From assembly GCF_003254625.1 (NCBI RefSeq), contig NZ_QJRJ01000081.1, forward strand, positions 372,001 to 436,000: a DNA stretch of 64,000 bases. Reading direction: 5' to 3'. The stretch's first letter is position 1; every line of letters begins with the position of its first letter. The notes under the pieces were generated by a model that was not told the origin of the DNA, searched no databases, and worked only from the letters and a program-made list of their open reading frames with translations. The DNA comes from Flavobacterium ginsenosidimutans. Lineage in GTDB: Bacteria; Bacteroidota; Bacteroidia; Flavobacteriales; Flavobacteriaceae. Below are positions 35,704 through 44,446 of the stretch, in pieces. The position numbers were made by a program, and so were the translations under genes.

Positions 35704-37887
35704 TTAATAACAGTCGGTTAAAATTTGATTATTGGCTTTATATTCTGAAAGCGTTTTTAATTGGTTTGCTGTGCACAATTCGCTCAAAACTACTTCAACA
35801 TCTTTCTGCATTTGAAGCGAACCGCAAATCATGATAACGCCACCTCTTTTTAATAAATAAACAAAAAACGAAGAATCTCTTTTAATCAAATCCATTACAT
35901 AAATATGTTCTGCTTCGCGCGATAAAGCAACATGAAAATTATCAAGTTGTTCTTTCTGAATCATGATTCCTGCAAACTTTTTATAAGCCATCAGCGTTGG
36001 AGTTTCCATTCTGAATCCGCTATAAAGATGCAGTTCTTTTTTAGTTTTATTTTGTTCGATCATTCCTAAGAAAGGAGCAATCCCTGTCCCGTTAGAAATA
36101 AAAGCTACTTTTTGCACTTTCTTCGGAAGATGAAAAGCAGGATTTTTAACAATCTGAGCTTTTATAACATTTCCAGGTTCTAAAGCATTCAAATATCCAG
36201 AACCTAATCCGTTTGGATGAAGTTTTACGACTAATTGAATATTTCCAGAATGATTTCCAATAGAGTACAGACGCTCTCTCGAATCATTAGCCGGATAAAT
36301 TGCTAATAAATCTCCAGAACTAAATTTAGTTCTCATATTCGGACGTAGAGTCAAAATAAAAGTATGTTCGGTCTCAGAAATTGGAGTTTTATCTAAAACC
36401 ATTAATTTTTGCAAACCTTTTGGAACGTGATTGTATAAAGAAGGTGTTGTAGCCAATGGAATTCCAGTTTTTACGCTCCATAATTTTGCCCATTCAACAA
36501 ATTCTACAGCCGATTTATCATTTACGGTTTGTAAATCTAAAAAACGTTCTGTCCAATTTTGATTTTCTAAAAGCTGGTCAATTTCAATTGCAAATCCGCA
36601 GAAATCTGGATATGATTTAGAACCAAAACCAACTACTGAAAAATTGATTTTCTGCTCCTGATTTTGTTTTTCTAATAGTGCTTTGAATTTATTAGCATTA
36701 GAAGGAGCATCTCCCAAGCCATGCGTTGAAGAAAATACGATAATATGTTCCGCTTTCGGATAAACAGAAAAGCGATTTAATTCGGTAATAAAAGCTTTAT
36801 GACCTTGATCAATTAATTGTTTTAGAATTGCATTTGCAAATCGGAAAGAACTTCCGTTTTCAGACCCAACTAAAAGAATAAAAGCGCTTTCATTTGCTTT
36901 AAATTTATTTTTAATCAGGCTTGATCTTCTTTTCAATGTAATTGTAAAACCAGAATAAATGAAGAACAAAATATTAAGACACGCAATAGCTAAAATTACA
37001 GCCCAAATTCCGTTAATTCTTCCCGTATGAAGATCAAGACTCAAAGCTGCATATTGTGCAGTTATAGGAGAAAGTTTTTCAGAAATTACAGTTCCTGTAA
37101 CTTGATTTACTTCAACTTCTCGATCTTTCAATTCGATGATATAATATTCTTCTGGATCATCTGTAAACGGAAATTCGATTTTCTTTACATCTGATAATAA
37201 AGTTGTTTTGAAAATTGAAGCTGTTTTCGCTTTGGCTGAAAGTTCTGTTTTTACAGGTTTTGCTTTTTCTTCACCCATAAAAAAGTTGAATCTTTCCAGC
37301 GATAAATAAGTTCCTGTAAGCGCAATAATCAAAATCGGAATTAATGCTAATCTTCCTAAAAGAACATGATAATATTGCGCAAAATATTCTTTAATAATTT
37401 TAGAAAAGAAATTTCGGATGCCGCGCTGTCTTTTTAGAACCAGCACGAAACCCGAAATTGATATTAATAGCAAGCAAAAAGAAATAACACCAACAAAAAA
37501 ACGCCCCGCTTCATGAAGAAAAAGCGAACGGTGAAAACTCGTAATCCATTTAATGAATTCTGATTTTTTTACAGGAGTTCCTAATGCTTTTCCAGTTTTT
37601 GGATCAATGTAAGCATTAACGTCATTTCCATCTTCATCAATTGCCTGAAGTCTTACAAACTGATTGTAATCTACACTCAATTCTGTAATTTCTGGATATG
37701 CCTTCTTCAAAATTGGAAGGGTTTCGCCCAAAGTTATTTTATTAAAATTTTCAGCTTTATACGGAAGTGTTTTTTCCTGAACTGCATCGACTGCCAGAAT
37801 GATTCCTGTTACCGAAGCCAAAAGCAAAAAAATAGAAGAAAATAAGGCCAAAGCCAAATGTGCGTAACGCCAAAAAGAAAGAGTCAT
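35704..37887 (-). CDS. PepSY / flavodoxin / FAD-NAD(P) reductase fusion (XusC-like)
   Basis: 727-aa inner-membrane fusion. Residues about 1-330 form a PepSY-associated membrane module with four hydrophobic segments (FWRYAHLALALFSSIFLLL, then FFVGVISFCLLLISISGFVLVL and others). A flavodoxin-like domain follows (about 335-480, LLVGSENGSSFRFANAILKQL, VFSSTHGLGDAP), then a sulfite-reductase-type FAD domain (RLYSIGNHSG) and an NAD(P) domain (VAFISNGTGIAPFLG). It would move electrons from cytoplasmic NAD(P)H across the membrane. It resembles XusC plus a built-in reductase. The partner DUF2271 gene lies 27 bp upstream. Confidence 0.9.
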   Translation of the reverse strand: MTLSFWRYAHLALALFSSIFLLLASVTGIILAVDAVQEKTLPYKAENFNKITLGETLPILKKAYPEITELSVDYNQFVRLQAIDEDGNDVNAYIDPKTGKALGTPVKKSEFIKWITSFHRSLFLHEAGRFFVGVISFCLLLISISGFVLVLKRQRGIRNFFSKIIKEYFAQYYHVLLGRLALIPILIIALTGTYLSLERFNFFMGEEKAKPVKTELSAKAKTASIFKTTLLSDVKKIEFPFTDDPEEYYIIELKDREVEVNQVTGTVISEKLSPITAQYAALSLDLHTGRINGIWAVILAIACLNILFFIYSGFTITLKRRSSLIKNKFKANESAFILLVGSENGSSFRFANAILKQLIDQGHKAFITELNRFSVYPKAEHIIVFSSTHGLGDAPSNANKFKALLEKQNQEQKINFSVVGFGSKSYPDFCGFAIEIDQLLENQNWTERFLDLQTVNDKSAVEFVEWAKLWSVKTGIPLATTPSLYNHVPKGLQKLMVLDKTPISETEHTFILTLRPNMRTKFSSGDLLAIYPANDSRERLYSIGNHSGNIQLVVKLHPNGLGSGYLNALEPGNVIKAQIVKNPAFHLPKKVQKVAFISNGTGIAPFLGMIEQNKTKKELHLYSGFRMETPTLMAYKKFAGIMIQKEQLDNFHVALSREAEHIYVMDLIKRDSSFFVYLLKRGGVIMICGSLQMQKDVEVVLSELCTANQLKTLSEYKANNQILTDCY

Positions 37888-37914
37888 TGAGTGTATTCTA
37901 GAAATGTAATCGTA

Positions 37915-38397
37915 TTATATTTTACTTAATCTTACGTATTTGATGTAACCTTTACCATCTGTTTTATCGGCCATACCTTCTGTTGTAAGCGGAATTTCAA
38001 GATCACTCACATAATATTTCTGATCTTCAACAGCAGATTCAAAACGTAATTTGTAACCTTTATTAATTTTAGAATTTTCGATTTCGATAGTTGTTACACT
38101 ACGATCACCGCCAGTTACAGAAGCTCCAGTTTTTGCACTAATATCATCTGATTTTGCAGTGTGAAATTTATTCCATTCTTTTAAAGATTTGTACCATTTT
38201 TTATCATCGCCCATTACATAAAGCGTTTTTTCGTATTCGCCAGCTGAATTAACTAGAGAAACTACAATGTAAGCACCTTCTCCCATATAATTATTCATTT
38301 GCAGCATAATCTTGTATTTGCTTGATTGCGCTTGAGATTGGAAAGAAACTAAAAAGATAAAAGCGCTTGTAAGAGCAATTTTTAATATTGATTTCAT
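37915..38397 (-). CDS. DUF2271 exported protein, possible flavinylation substrate
   Basis: 160-aa periplasmic protein with a signal ending SFQSQAQ and a beta-sandwich like DUF2271 (YKIMLQMNNYMGEGAYIVVSL, KTLYVMGDDKKWYKSLKEW). The segment ISAKTGASVTGG contains TGAS, resembling the Thr/Ser acceptor for FMN in ApbE targets, though the usual Asp at -3 is displaced. DUF2271 genes are known to occur with ApbE and PepSY genes. It may carry electrons from the PepSY reductase next door. The stop lies 27 bp before that gene, so they are likely an operon. Confidence 0.82.
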   Translation of the reverse strand: MKSILKIALTSAFIFLVSFQSQAQSSKYKIMLQMNNYMGEGAYIVVSLVNSAGEYEKTLYVMGDDKKWYKSLKEWNKFHTAKSDDISAKTGASVTGGDRSVTTIEIENSKINKGYKLRFESAVEDQKYYVSDLEIPLTTEGMADKTDGKGYIKYVRLSKI

Positions 38398-38497
38398 CTG
38401 AAATTATGTATTTGTGTGGATTTGTAATGTGAAATCCCAAACACCAAATGTAAAGTTTGGAATTTGGAATTTCAAATATTGATTATTAATTAATTGT

Positions 38498-39988
38498 TTA
38501 TTTTAAAAATTCAACAGAAACGTTGTTTTTAGTTAGAAGCTCATTTTCTTTCGCCAAAGCATAAGCCGTTTCGTCAAACTCTGTGCTGATTTCTTTTTTT
38601 GCTCCTGCAGAAACTAAATATTTCAAAATTAAATCATCTTTAGAAGTCATTGCAGCTCTGTGTAAAGCTGTTAAGCCATCTTTGTTTTTAGTGTTAATAT
38701 CTACTTTTAAATCAGTAATTTTTTTAAGAAGCGAAACATCATTTTTTGTAATAGCTAAATGATACAAAGTATTTCCATCTTTTTGCGGAGCCGCTAAGTC
38801 CAGTCCTTTATCTTGAAGCAATTTAGCTTTTGCATCAAAAGGATCTGTAGTTACTTTTTCTCTTCCAGCCGGACGATAAGATTGTACTAAATACACACCT
38901 AAATTATTTCCGTCTTTATCTTTTACGTTTACATCTGCACCTTTAGCTAAAAGTAAATTTACTGCTTCTGGAGATCCGTTTCTAACTGCAAAAGTCAAAG
39001 CAGATTCTCCTTTTAAATTTTGAGCATTTATGTTTTTAGCAATAGGAAGAAGCAATTCTAAAACAGCAGTTTCTCTAGCCGCCGCCGCAGCCATTACAGG
39101 CGTATTTCCTTCTTTATCGGCTTTATTTACGTCAACACCTTTTTCTAAGAAATATTTAATGATTTCTGTCTGATTAGGTTTTCCAGCCAAAATATGCAAT
39201 ACATTTTGTCCGGCTTTGTTTTGAGCAGTTGCTTTAATTTTTGCTTCTTCAACCAAATATTTATAGGTTTCCAAAGTATTAGTTTCTCTACGGCTTCCTT
39301 GTGCAGCAAATAAAAGAGCATCGCTAGTTGGTTTAATTCCCTTTTCTAAAAGTTTCTTCAAAAGAGCAATATTTCCTGATCTTGCAGCATAAGTAAAAGC
39401 AGTATTTCCGTCATTATCGACATCTTTTAAAGACATTCCTTTAGTAGAAAAATATTCGGCAGCTTTTAAATCTTTATCAGATGCAATGGCTAAAAGTAGA
39501 AGATTCGCGCCATTAGCATATTTTTTTGTCGGATTAAGGCCAGCTTTGAAAAATGCGTCATACATCGCTGGAGCTGATTGACCGTTTGAAGCAGCAAAAT
39601 CTGCAGGAGCAGTTCCGTGGCTGTCTTCAAAATTTACATCAGAACCTTTTGTTATAAGATATTGTACCAATTCTGTATTACCTCTATAAGCAGCCCAGTG
39701 CAGATAGATACGATTATCGTGAGTTAATTTTGTGATCGAATTTCCCGGCTGTTCAACTAAAAATTTGATTGTTGCAAAAGGAGCATCATTATTAATGGCT
39801 AATGTTGTAACGTCAAACGCGTTTACATTAGCCTCAGCTGGACTATTTCCTTTAGCGATTTCTGCCTGAACCGTTTCAACACTTGGAGAAGTTTTCCAGA
39901 ACGCAGCATCTAACAACGTGTTTTTTTGCTGAGCATTTACAAATAAAGACGCAGCAAATGCAAAAGAAACGAAAAGATTCTTTTTCAT
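38498..39988 (-). CDS. Exported ankyrin-repeat protein
   Basis: 496 aa from MKKNLFVSFAFAASLFVNAQ; a longer start at 40021 would only prepend a poor leader. After the signal peptide the whole protein is ankyrin repeats, about twelve, with typical units such as DNDGNTAFTYAARSGNIALLKKLLEKG, DKEGNTPVMAAAAARETAVLELLL, and NKDGLTALHRAAMTSKDDLI. It is therefore a periplasmic or surface protein-protein interaction scaffold. It is the first gene of the iron/redox cluster on this strand, with a Fur-like palindrome 59 bases upstream. No enzymatic domain is seen. Confidence 0.9.
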   Translation of the reverse strand: MKKNLFVSFAFAASLFVNAQQKNTLLDAAFWKTSPSVETVQAEIAKGNSPAEANVNAFDVTTLAINNDAPFATIKFLVEQPGNSITKLTHDNRIYLHWAAYRGNTELVQYLITKGSDVNFEDSHGTAPADFAASNGQSAPAMYDAFFKAGLNPTKKYANGANLLLLAIASDKDLKAAEYFSTKGMSLKDVDNDGNTAFTYAARSGNIALLKKLLEKGIKPTSDALLFAAQGSRRETNTLETYKYLVEEAKIKATAQNKAGQNVLHILAGKPNQTEIIKYFLEKGVDVNKADKEGNTPVMAAAAARETAVLELLLPIAKNINAQNLKGESALTFAVRNGSPEAVNLLLAKGADVNVKDKDGNNLGVYLVQSYRPAGREKVTTDPFDAKAKLLQDKGLDLAAPQKDGNTLYHLAITKNDVSLLKKITDLKVDINTKNKDGLTALHRAAMTSKDDLILKYLVSAGAKKEISTEFDETAYALAKENELLTKNNVSVEFLK

Positions 39989-40046
39989 ATTTCGATAATT
40001 TATGGTTATTGAATTGTACAAGATTAATTTAATTTTTCGGGAATAT

Positions 40047-40066
40047 TTTATTCTATTTAGAATAAA
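40047..40066. promoter_or_regulatory. Fur-like palindrome upstream of the iron/redox cluster
   Basis: TTTATTCTA and TAGAATAAA are perfect 9-bp arms around TT. This A/T-rich TCTA..TAGA shape resembles Fur boxes reported for Bacteroidetes. It lies 59 bases upstream of the ankyrin gene start, a position suited to repression. Confidence 0.5.
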
Positions 40067-40524
40067 TAAAAATAAAGCAAATGTAAAAATTAATATTCTT
40101 AAACCAAGAATAATTTGCCGTAAAAAGGAATTTGGGTCCAGTTTTACTTAAAATTAAGAATAGCTTAAGCGAATTTTAATTTTTTTTTAATCTGATAAGT
40201 TGTATGAGATGGAAAAAGCTAAAATTTGAAGTTGAAAAAAGACTCAAAAGAGCGAAACTTGACGGAAGATTTTACTTTGTTGGATGTTTATAGCATTATT
40301 CGTCTTTTAATCTTATTTCGTATCAAAAAAAGCCTTTTTCATGATCTTGTTTTTTTAAACAGAAAAGAATCTTAAAAAAAATATTGATTGTAAATATTTG
40401 TGATCAAGAATGTTGTGATTTTTTTCGTAAAAAATAGCTTCAAAAATTATTTAGAATAATTATTAATAAGAAGCTTTTTTTGATTGAAAAATGCGACTTG
40501 GATTTTGCTTTTTTTAAATCGAAG

Positions 40525-40693
40525 TGTTGATAACTGTTTTGCGTTTGCCCATAAAAAAGTTCGCTTTTTCATGTTGATAACTTAACATTAATTTTAAGGA
40601 AAATGCTAGCTCATTGACAATTACAAGATATTATGTTACTGTTGATAAAATTTGCGAATTTGAGGTTTTTTGAAGTTTTAAAACTGTTGATAA
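40525..40693. promoter_or_regulatory. Cluster of four DnaA-box-like TGTTGATAA motifs
   Basis: TGTTGATAA (reverse complement TTATCAACA, one change from the DnaA box TTATCCACA) occurs four times in the same orientation starting at 40525, 40572, 40640 and 40685, within A+T-rich DNA upstream of nrdBA. Confidence 0.45.
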
Positions 40694-40832
40694 TTGGACG
40701 GATTTTTAACATCAAAAACTGGATAAAAGAAGAACTGTGGGTTAAATTTGTAATTATAGAAATCACGCCAATCCGACCCCAAATTTGTGCGCTCGCTTTT
40801 CTATTTCAAATACGTCACTTAAAACTCTATAT

Positions 40833-41807
40833 ATGTCAATTTTTGATAAAAGAATCAATTATAAACCTTTTGAATATCCTGAGGTTCTGCAATTTACCGA
40901 AGCAATTAATAAGGCTTATTGGGTACACACTGAAGTAGATTTTACTGCCGATACGCAAGATTTTCATGCGCATTTAGATTTGGCTGAAAAAACAGCAATT
41001 AAAAATAGTTTATTGGCAATCGCACAGATTGAGGTAGCTGTAAAAAGTTTTTGGGGTAATATATATGAGCATTTTCCAAAACCAGAATTCAACGGTTTGG
41101 GAACTACTTTTGCTGAATGTGAATTTAGACATTCTGAAGCATATTCTCGTTTATTGGAAGTTTTAGGTTATAATGACGAATTTGAAAGACTTTTGGACGT
41201 TCCTGTGATTCGCAGACGTGTAGATTATCTTTCTAATGTATTGAAAGATACCAAATCTCAGGATAACAGAAAGTATATGGTTTCACTGATTCTGTTCAGT
41301 ATTTTAATCGAAAATGTTTCATTATTCAGTCAGTTTGCTATTTTATTGTCGTTCACAAGATTCAAAGGATATATGAAAAATGTGAGCAATATTATCGCTT
41401 GGACTTCAATCGACGAACAAATTCATGCAAATGGCGGAATTTATATCATCAATAAAATCCGTGAAGAATTCCCTGAATATTTTGATGCTGAAACTTTAGA
41501 ATTAATTAGAGAAACGGTTAAAGAATCAATTACGGTTGAGGCTGATATTTTAGATTGGATTTTTGAAAACGGAGCGATTGAAACTATTAATAAAGAAGAT
41601 TTGGTAAACTTTATGAAATTTAGAATTGACGAAAGTTTGAAACAAATCAATATCGAAACAATTTTTAATGTTTCTCCAGAAGAGTATTCAAAAATGACTT
41701 GGTTTGAAGAAGAAGTTTTTGCTAACAGTTTAGATGATTTCTTTGCAAAACGTCCAGTTGAATATACGAAACACGACAAGAGTATCACTGCAAACGATCT
41801 TTTCTAA
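40833..41807 (+). CDS. nrdB: Class I ribonucleotide reductase small subunit (class Id type)
   Basis: 324-aa R2 subunit that builds the oxidant needed for ribonucleotide reduction. The start at MSIFDKRINYKPFEY is preferred over an upstream in-frame ATG because it gives the normal N-terminus. Metal ligands are visible: Asp49 region (HLDLAEKTA), Glu67 (AQIEV), Glu97 and His100 (AECEFRHSEAY), then ILIENVSLFS and SIDEQIHANGG. Tyr104 sits four residues after His100. These positions match what I recall for the dimanganese class Id NrdB of F. johnsoniae. nrdA follows after 16 bp. Confidence 0.95.
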   Translation: MSIFDKRINYKPFEYPEVLQFTEAINKAYWVHTEVDFTADTQDFHAHLDLAEKTAIKNSLLAIAQIEVAVKSFWGNIYEHFPKPEFNGLGTTFAECEFRHSEAYSRLLEVLGYNDEFERLLDVPVIRRRVDYLSNVLKDTKSQDNRKYMVSLILFSILIENVSLFSQFAILLSFTRFKGYMKNVSNIIAWTSIDEQIHANGGIYIINKIREEFPEYFDAETLELIRETVKESITVEADILDWIFENGAIETINKEDLVNFMKFRIDESLKQINIETIFNVSPEEYSKMTWFEEEVFANSLDDFFAKRPVEYTKHDKSITANDLF

Positions 41808-41823
41808 TACAAGCCCATAATAT

Positions 41824-43521
41824 ATGAATACAATAGACACAAACCCAGCAAATAACAATTTTGAACCACAAAACGACAGTAAAATGTGGTGGAAAAATTC
41901 TGAAAGTGAGCAGATTTTAAACCGCGGTTATCTTTTAAAAGGAGAAACTGTAGAAGGAGCAATCGATAGAATTTGTACTGCTGCTTCAAAAAGACTTTAC
42001 AAACCAGAGTTGAAAGAGTCTTTTATGGAAATGATAGAAAGAGGCTGGATGAGTATCAGTTCGCCAGTTTGGGCAAATATGGGAACAGAAAGAGGATTGC
42101 CAATTTCTTGTTTTAACGTTCACGTTCCAGATAAAATTGAAGGAATTACACATAAGCTTGGAGAAGTAATCATGCAAACTAAAATTGGAGGTGGAACTTC
42201 TGGTTATTTTGGTGAATTGCGTGAACGTGGAAGTGCTGTAACCGATAACGGAAAGAGTAGTGGAGCTGTAAGTTTTATGAAGCTTTTTGATACGGCAATG
42301 GATACCATTTCTCAAGGTGGAGTTCGTCGTGGTGCATTTGCAGCTTATTTAGATATTGACCATCCAGATATTGAAGAGTTTTTGAAAATTAAAAGTATCG
42401 GAAACCCAATTCAGAACTTGTTTACTGGAATCTGTGTACCAGATTATTGGATGCAGGAAATGATTGATGGCGATGGTGATAAAAGACAAATTTGGGCTAA
42501 AGTATTAGAAAGCCGTCAGCAAAAAGGTTTGCCTTATATTTTCTTTAGTGACAACGTAAATAAAAATAAACCACAAGTTTATAAAGATCAGAATTTAAGA
42601 ATCAATGCAAGTAATTTGTGCAGTGAGATTATGCTTCCATCAACTCATGACGAGTCATTTATCTGCTGTCTTTCTTCAATGAATTTAGAGTTGTATGAAG
42701 AATGGAAAGATACTGAAGCGGTTAAACTGGCGATCTTTTTCTTAGATGCAGTTTTACAAGAATTCATTGAAAAAACAGAAGGCAACTATTATCTTTCTGC
42801 GGCTAATAAATTTGCTAAAAGACACCGTGCGTTAGGTTTAGGAGTTTTAGGATGGCATTCTTATTTACAGAAAAACATGATTCCGTTTGAAGGAATGGAA
42901 GCTAAAATGAAAACTACAGAGATTTTCAAACATATTAGCGATAAAGCCGATAAAGCAAGTCAAGAATTGGCTAGAATTTATGGCGAGCCAGAATTGTTAA
43001 AAGGTTACGGAAGACGTAATACAACCACAATGGCAATTGCACCTACAACTTCATCTTCTGCAATTTTAGGACAAACTTCGCCAGGAATTGAGCCTTTCAG
43101 CAGTAACTATTATAAAGCTGGATTAAGCAAAGGTAATTTCATGCGTAAAAATAAATACCTTAAAAAACTCTTGGAAGAAAAAGGTTTAGATAATGAAGAA
43201 GTTTGGAGAGGAATTATGCTAAACGGAGGAAGTGTTCAGCATATGGAACAATTAACTCAGCAGGAAAAAGATGTTTTTAAAACATTTAAAGAAATTAGCC
43301 AGTTAGAAATTGTACAGCAAGCAGGAATTCGTCAGAAATTTGTTGATCAAGGACAAAGTTTAAATCTTAATATTCCAGCAGAATTGGCAATTAAAGATGT
43401 AAACCGTTTAATGATAGAAGCTTGGCAGCAAGGCGTTAAAAGTTTGTACTACCAAAGAAGCCAAAGTGTTTCTAAAGAATTAGTAACAAGTCTTGTTTCT
43501 TGCAGCAGTTGTGAATCATAA
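41824..43521 (+). CDS. nrdA: Ribonucleoside-diphosphate reductase large subunit, compact form
   Basis: Catalytic R1 subunit, 565 aa, much shorter than the 761-aa E. coli protein: it begins near the substrate domain and has no N-terminal ATP-cone. Active-site cysteines appear in GLPISCFNVHV, NLCSEIMLP and FICCLSSMNL, and the C-terminal swinging pair is CSSC in LVSCSSCES. Loop motifs such as KIGGGTSGYFGELRERGS are standard. The missing cone implies no dATP overall-activity control through this subunit. It is co-transcribed with nrdB and closed by a clear terminator. Confidence 0.95.
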   Translation: MNTIDTNPANNNFEPQNDSKMWWKNSESEQILNRGYLLKGETVEGAIDRICTAASKRLYKPELKESFMEMIERGWMSISSPVWANMGTERGLPISCFNVHVPDKIEGITHKLGEVIMQTKIGGGTSGYFGELRERGSAVTDNGKSSGAVSFMKLFDTAMDTISQGGVRRGAFAAYLDIDHPDIEEFLKIKSIGNPIQNLFTGICVPDYWMQEMIDGDGDKRQIWAKVLESRQQKGLPYIFFSDNVNKNKPQVYKDQNLRINASNLCSEIMLPSTHDESFICCLSSMNLELYEEWKDTEAVKLAIFFLDAVLQEFIEKTEGNYYLSAANKFAKRHRALGLGVLGWHSYLQKNMIPFEGMEAKMKTTEIFKHISDKADKASQELARIYGEPELLKGYGRRNTTTMAIAPTTSSSAILGQTSPGIEPFSSNYYKAGLSKGNFMRKNKYLKKLLEEKGLDNEEVWRGIMLNGGSVQHMEQLTQQEKDVFKTFKEISQLEIVQQAGIRQKFVDQGQSLNLNIPAELAIKDVNRLMIEAWQQGVKSLYYQRSQSVSKELVTSLVSCSSCES

Positions 43522-43526
43522 AAATC

Positions 43527-43560
43527 AAAAGCCGAATCTAAATTAAGATTCGGCTTTTTT
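43527..43560 (+). terminator. Terminator after nrdBA
   Basis: Stem AAAAGCCGAATCT / AGATTCGGCTTTT with a short A/T loop is followed by a T run, 6 bases after the nrdA stop. Confidence 0.88.
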
Positions 43561-43572
43561 ATAGATACTATT

Positions 43573-43675
43573 TGTTATTCCGAGGAACGAGGAATCATAC
43601 GCGAAAATCCACAAAGATTTTCCAGATAGTTTTGTCATGTCGACGAAGGAGATATCTCCACAAGTAACTCCACAA
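43573..43675. repeat. Degenerate family B repeat
   Basis: Two left-half-like units in the same orientation: one starting TTATTCCGAGGAACGAGGAA (43575) and one starting GTCATGTCGACGAAGGAGA (43634). They share words with 4415-4512 and 8865-8965 but no inverted partner remains. Confidence 0.6.
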
Positions 43676-43686
43676 TCAAACTAAAC

Positions 43687-44259
43687 TTAAGTCTTAGACT
43701 TCAACCGACTTAAAGTTTCCTGAGAAATATTGATATAAGAAGCCACAATTTTATTAGGAAGCCGTTTTACAATTGCAGGATTTATTTTCAAAAGCTGATT
43801 GTACCTTTCCAAAGCATCCATAGTGGTAAATGACATTAAACGATTGGCATTATTTACATACGCTTTTTCCAAATAATTGCTGTAAAACTCTCTCCATTGT
43901 GGAATAATTTTCATCAAATGATTAAAATCTTCATGAGATATAGATAGCAATTCTGATTTCTCGACAACCTGAATGTTTTCGAGAGCTGGCATTTTAGTTA
44001 TAAAACTAACTAAAGCTGTAGCAAACTGATTTTCAAAAGCAATATATCGAGTTACGTCTTTTCCTTCTTCATTTATAAAAAAGATGCGCAGACAGCCTTT
44101 TGCAACAAAAAAAGTCTCCTGACTGATTTGACCTTGTGCAAGTAAAATATCGTTTTTTCCTTTTTTGATAAGTTTAAAATAGGAGAGAATGGTTTCTAAA
44201 TCTTCATCAGAAACGTTAATGCTTTTTCGAATGGAATTGCCAAGCTGTTCGTATATCAT
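43687..44259 (-). CDS. Crp/Fnr-family transcriptional regulator
   Basis: 190 aa from MIYEQLGNSIRK; the longer reading to 44316 runs into a repeat and is unlikely. A cyclic-nucleotide-binding-like beta-barrel (about 20-130, LAQGQISQETFFVAKGCLRIFF, DVTRYIAFENQFAT) is followed by a helical hinge and a short C-terminal HTH (PNKIVASYINISQETLSRLKSK). The barrel lacks the Fnr cysteine cluster and a clear cAMP phosphate-binding motif, so the effector is unknown. It is a single-gene unit between repeats, with no obvious link to nrdBA or ribB. Confidence 0.88.
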   Translation of the reverse strand: MIYEQLGNSIRKSINVSDEDLETILSYFKLIKKGKNDILLAQGQISQETFFVAKGCLRIFFINEEGKDVTRYIAFENQFATALVSFITKMPALENIQVVEKSELLSISHEDFNHLMKIIPQWREFYSNYLEKAYVNNANRLMSFTTMDALERYNQLLKINPAIVKRLPNKIVASYINISQETLSRLKSKT

Positions 44260-44300
44260 ATTTATTTGCAATACCCGTGGAAATGAATAAAATTTAGTTT

Positions 44301-44428
44301 TAACACATAGAAACATAGGTTTTGTTGCTTTTGTTTAAGATTAAAATAAAACACATAACTCTATGTGTTTTATTAAAAGTGAAAGGCCTTATGCAGAATC
44401 CTAAAAGCTATGTTTCTATGTGTTAAGA
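44301..44428. repeat. Intergenic inverted repeat, family C copy 3
   Basis: TAACACATAGAAACATAG (44301) and CTATGTTTCTATGTGTTA (ending 44425) are perfect inverted arms about 90 bases apart, with an inner pair AAACACATA / TATGTGTTT near 44348-44370. Confidence 0.85.
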
Positions 44429-44446
44429 ATAATTTGGTCAAACGGA

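Larger units (their letters stand above)
39989..40832. other. 844-base A+T-rich gap before nrdB
   Basis: No gene is supported here. It contains the Fur-like palindrome, a small ATTCTT/AAGAAT hairpin at 40095-40111, four copies of TGTTGATAA at 40525-40693, and a possible -7 element TAAATTTG at 40743-40750 for nrdB. It is the largest non-coding gap in the host part of the window. Confidence 0.7.

Noticed and set aside
40633..40938. Small + strand reading frame before nrdB
   Set aside because: It is hydrophobic, A/T-driven, out of frame with nrdB and overlaps its start.
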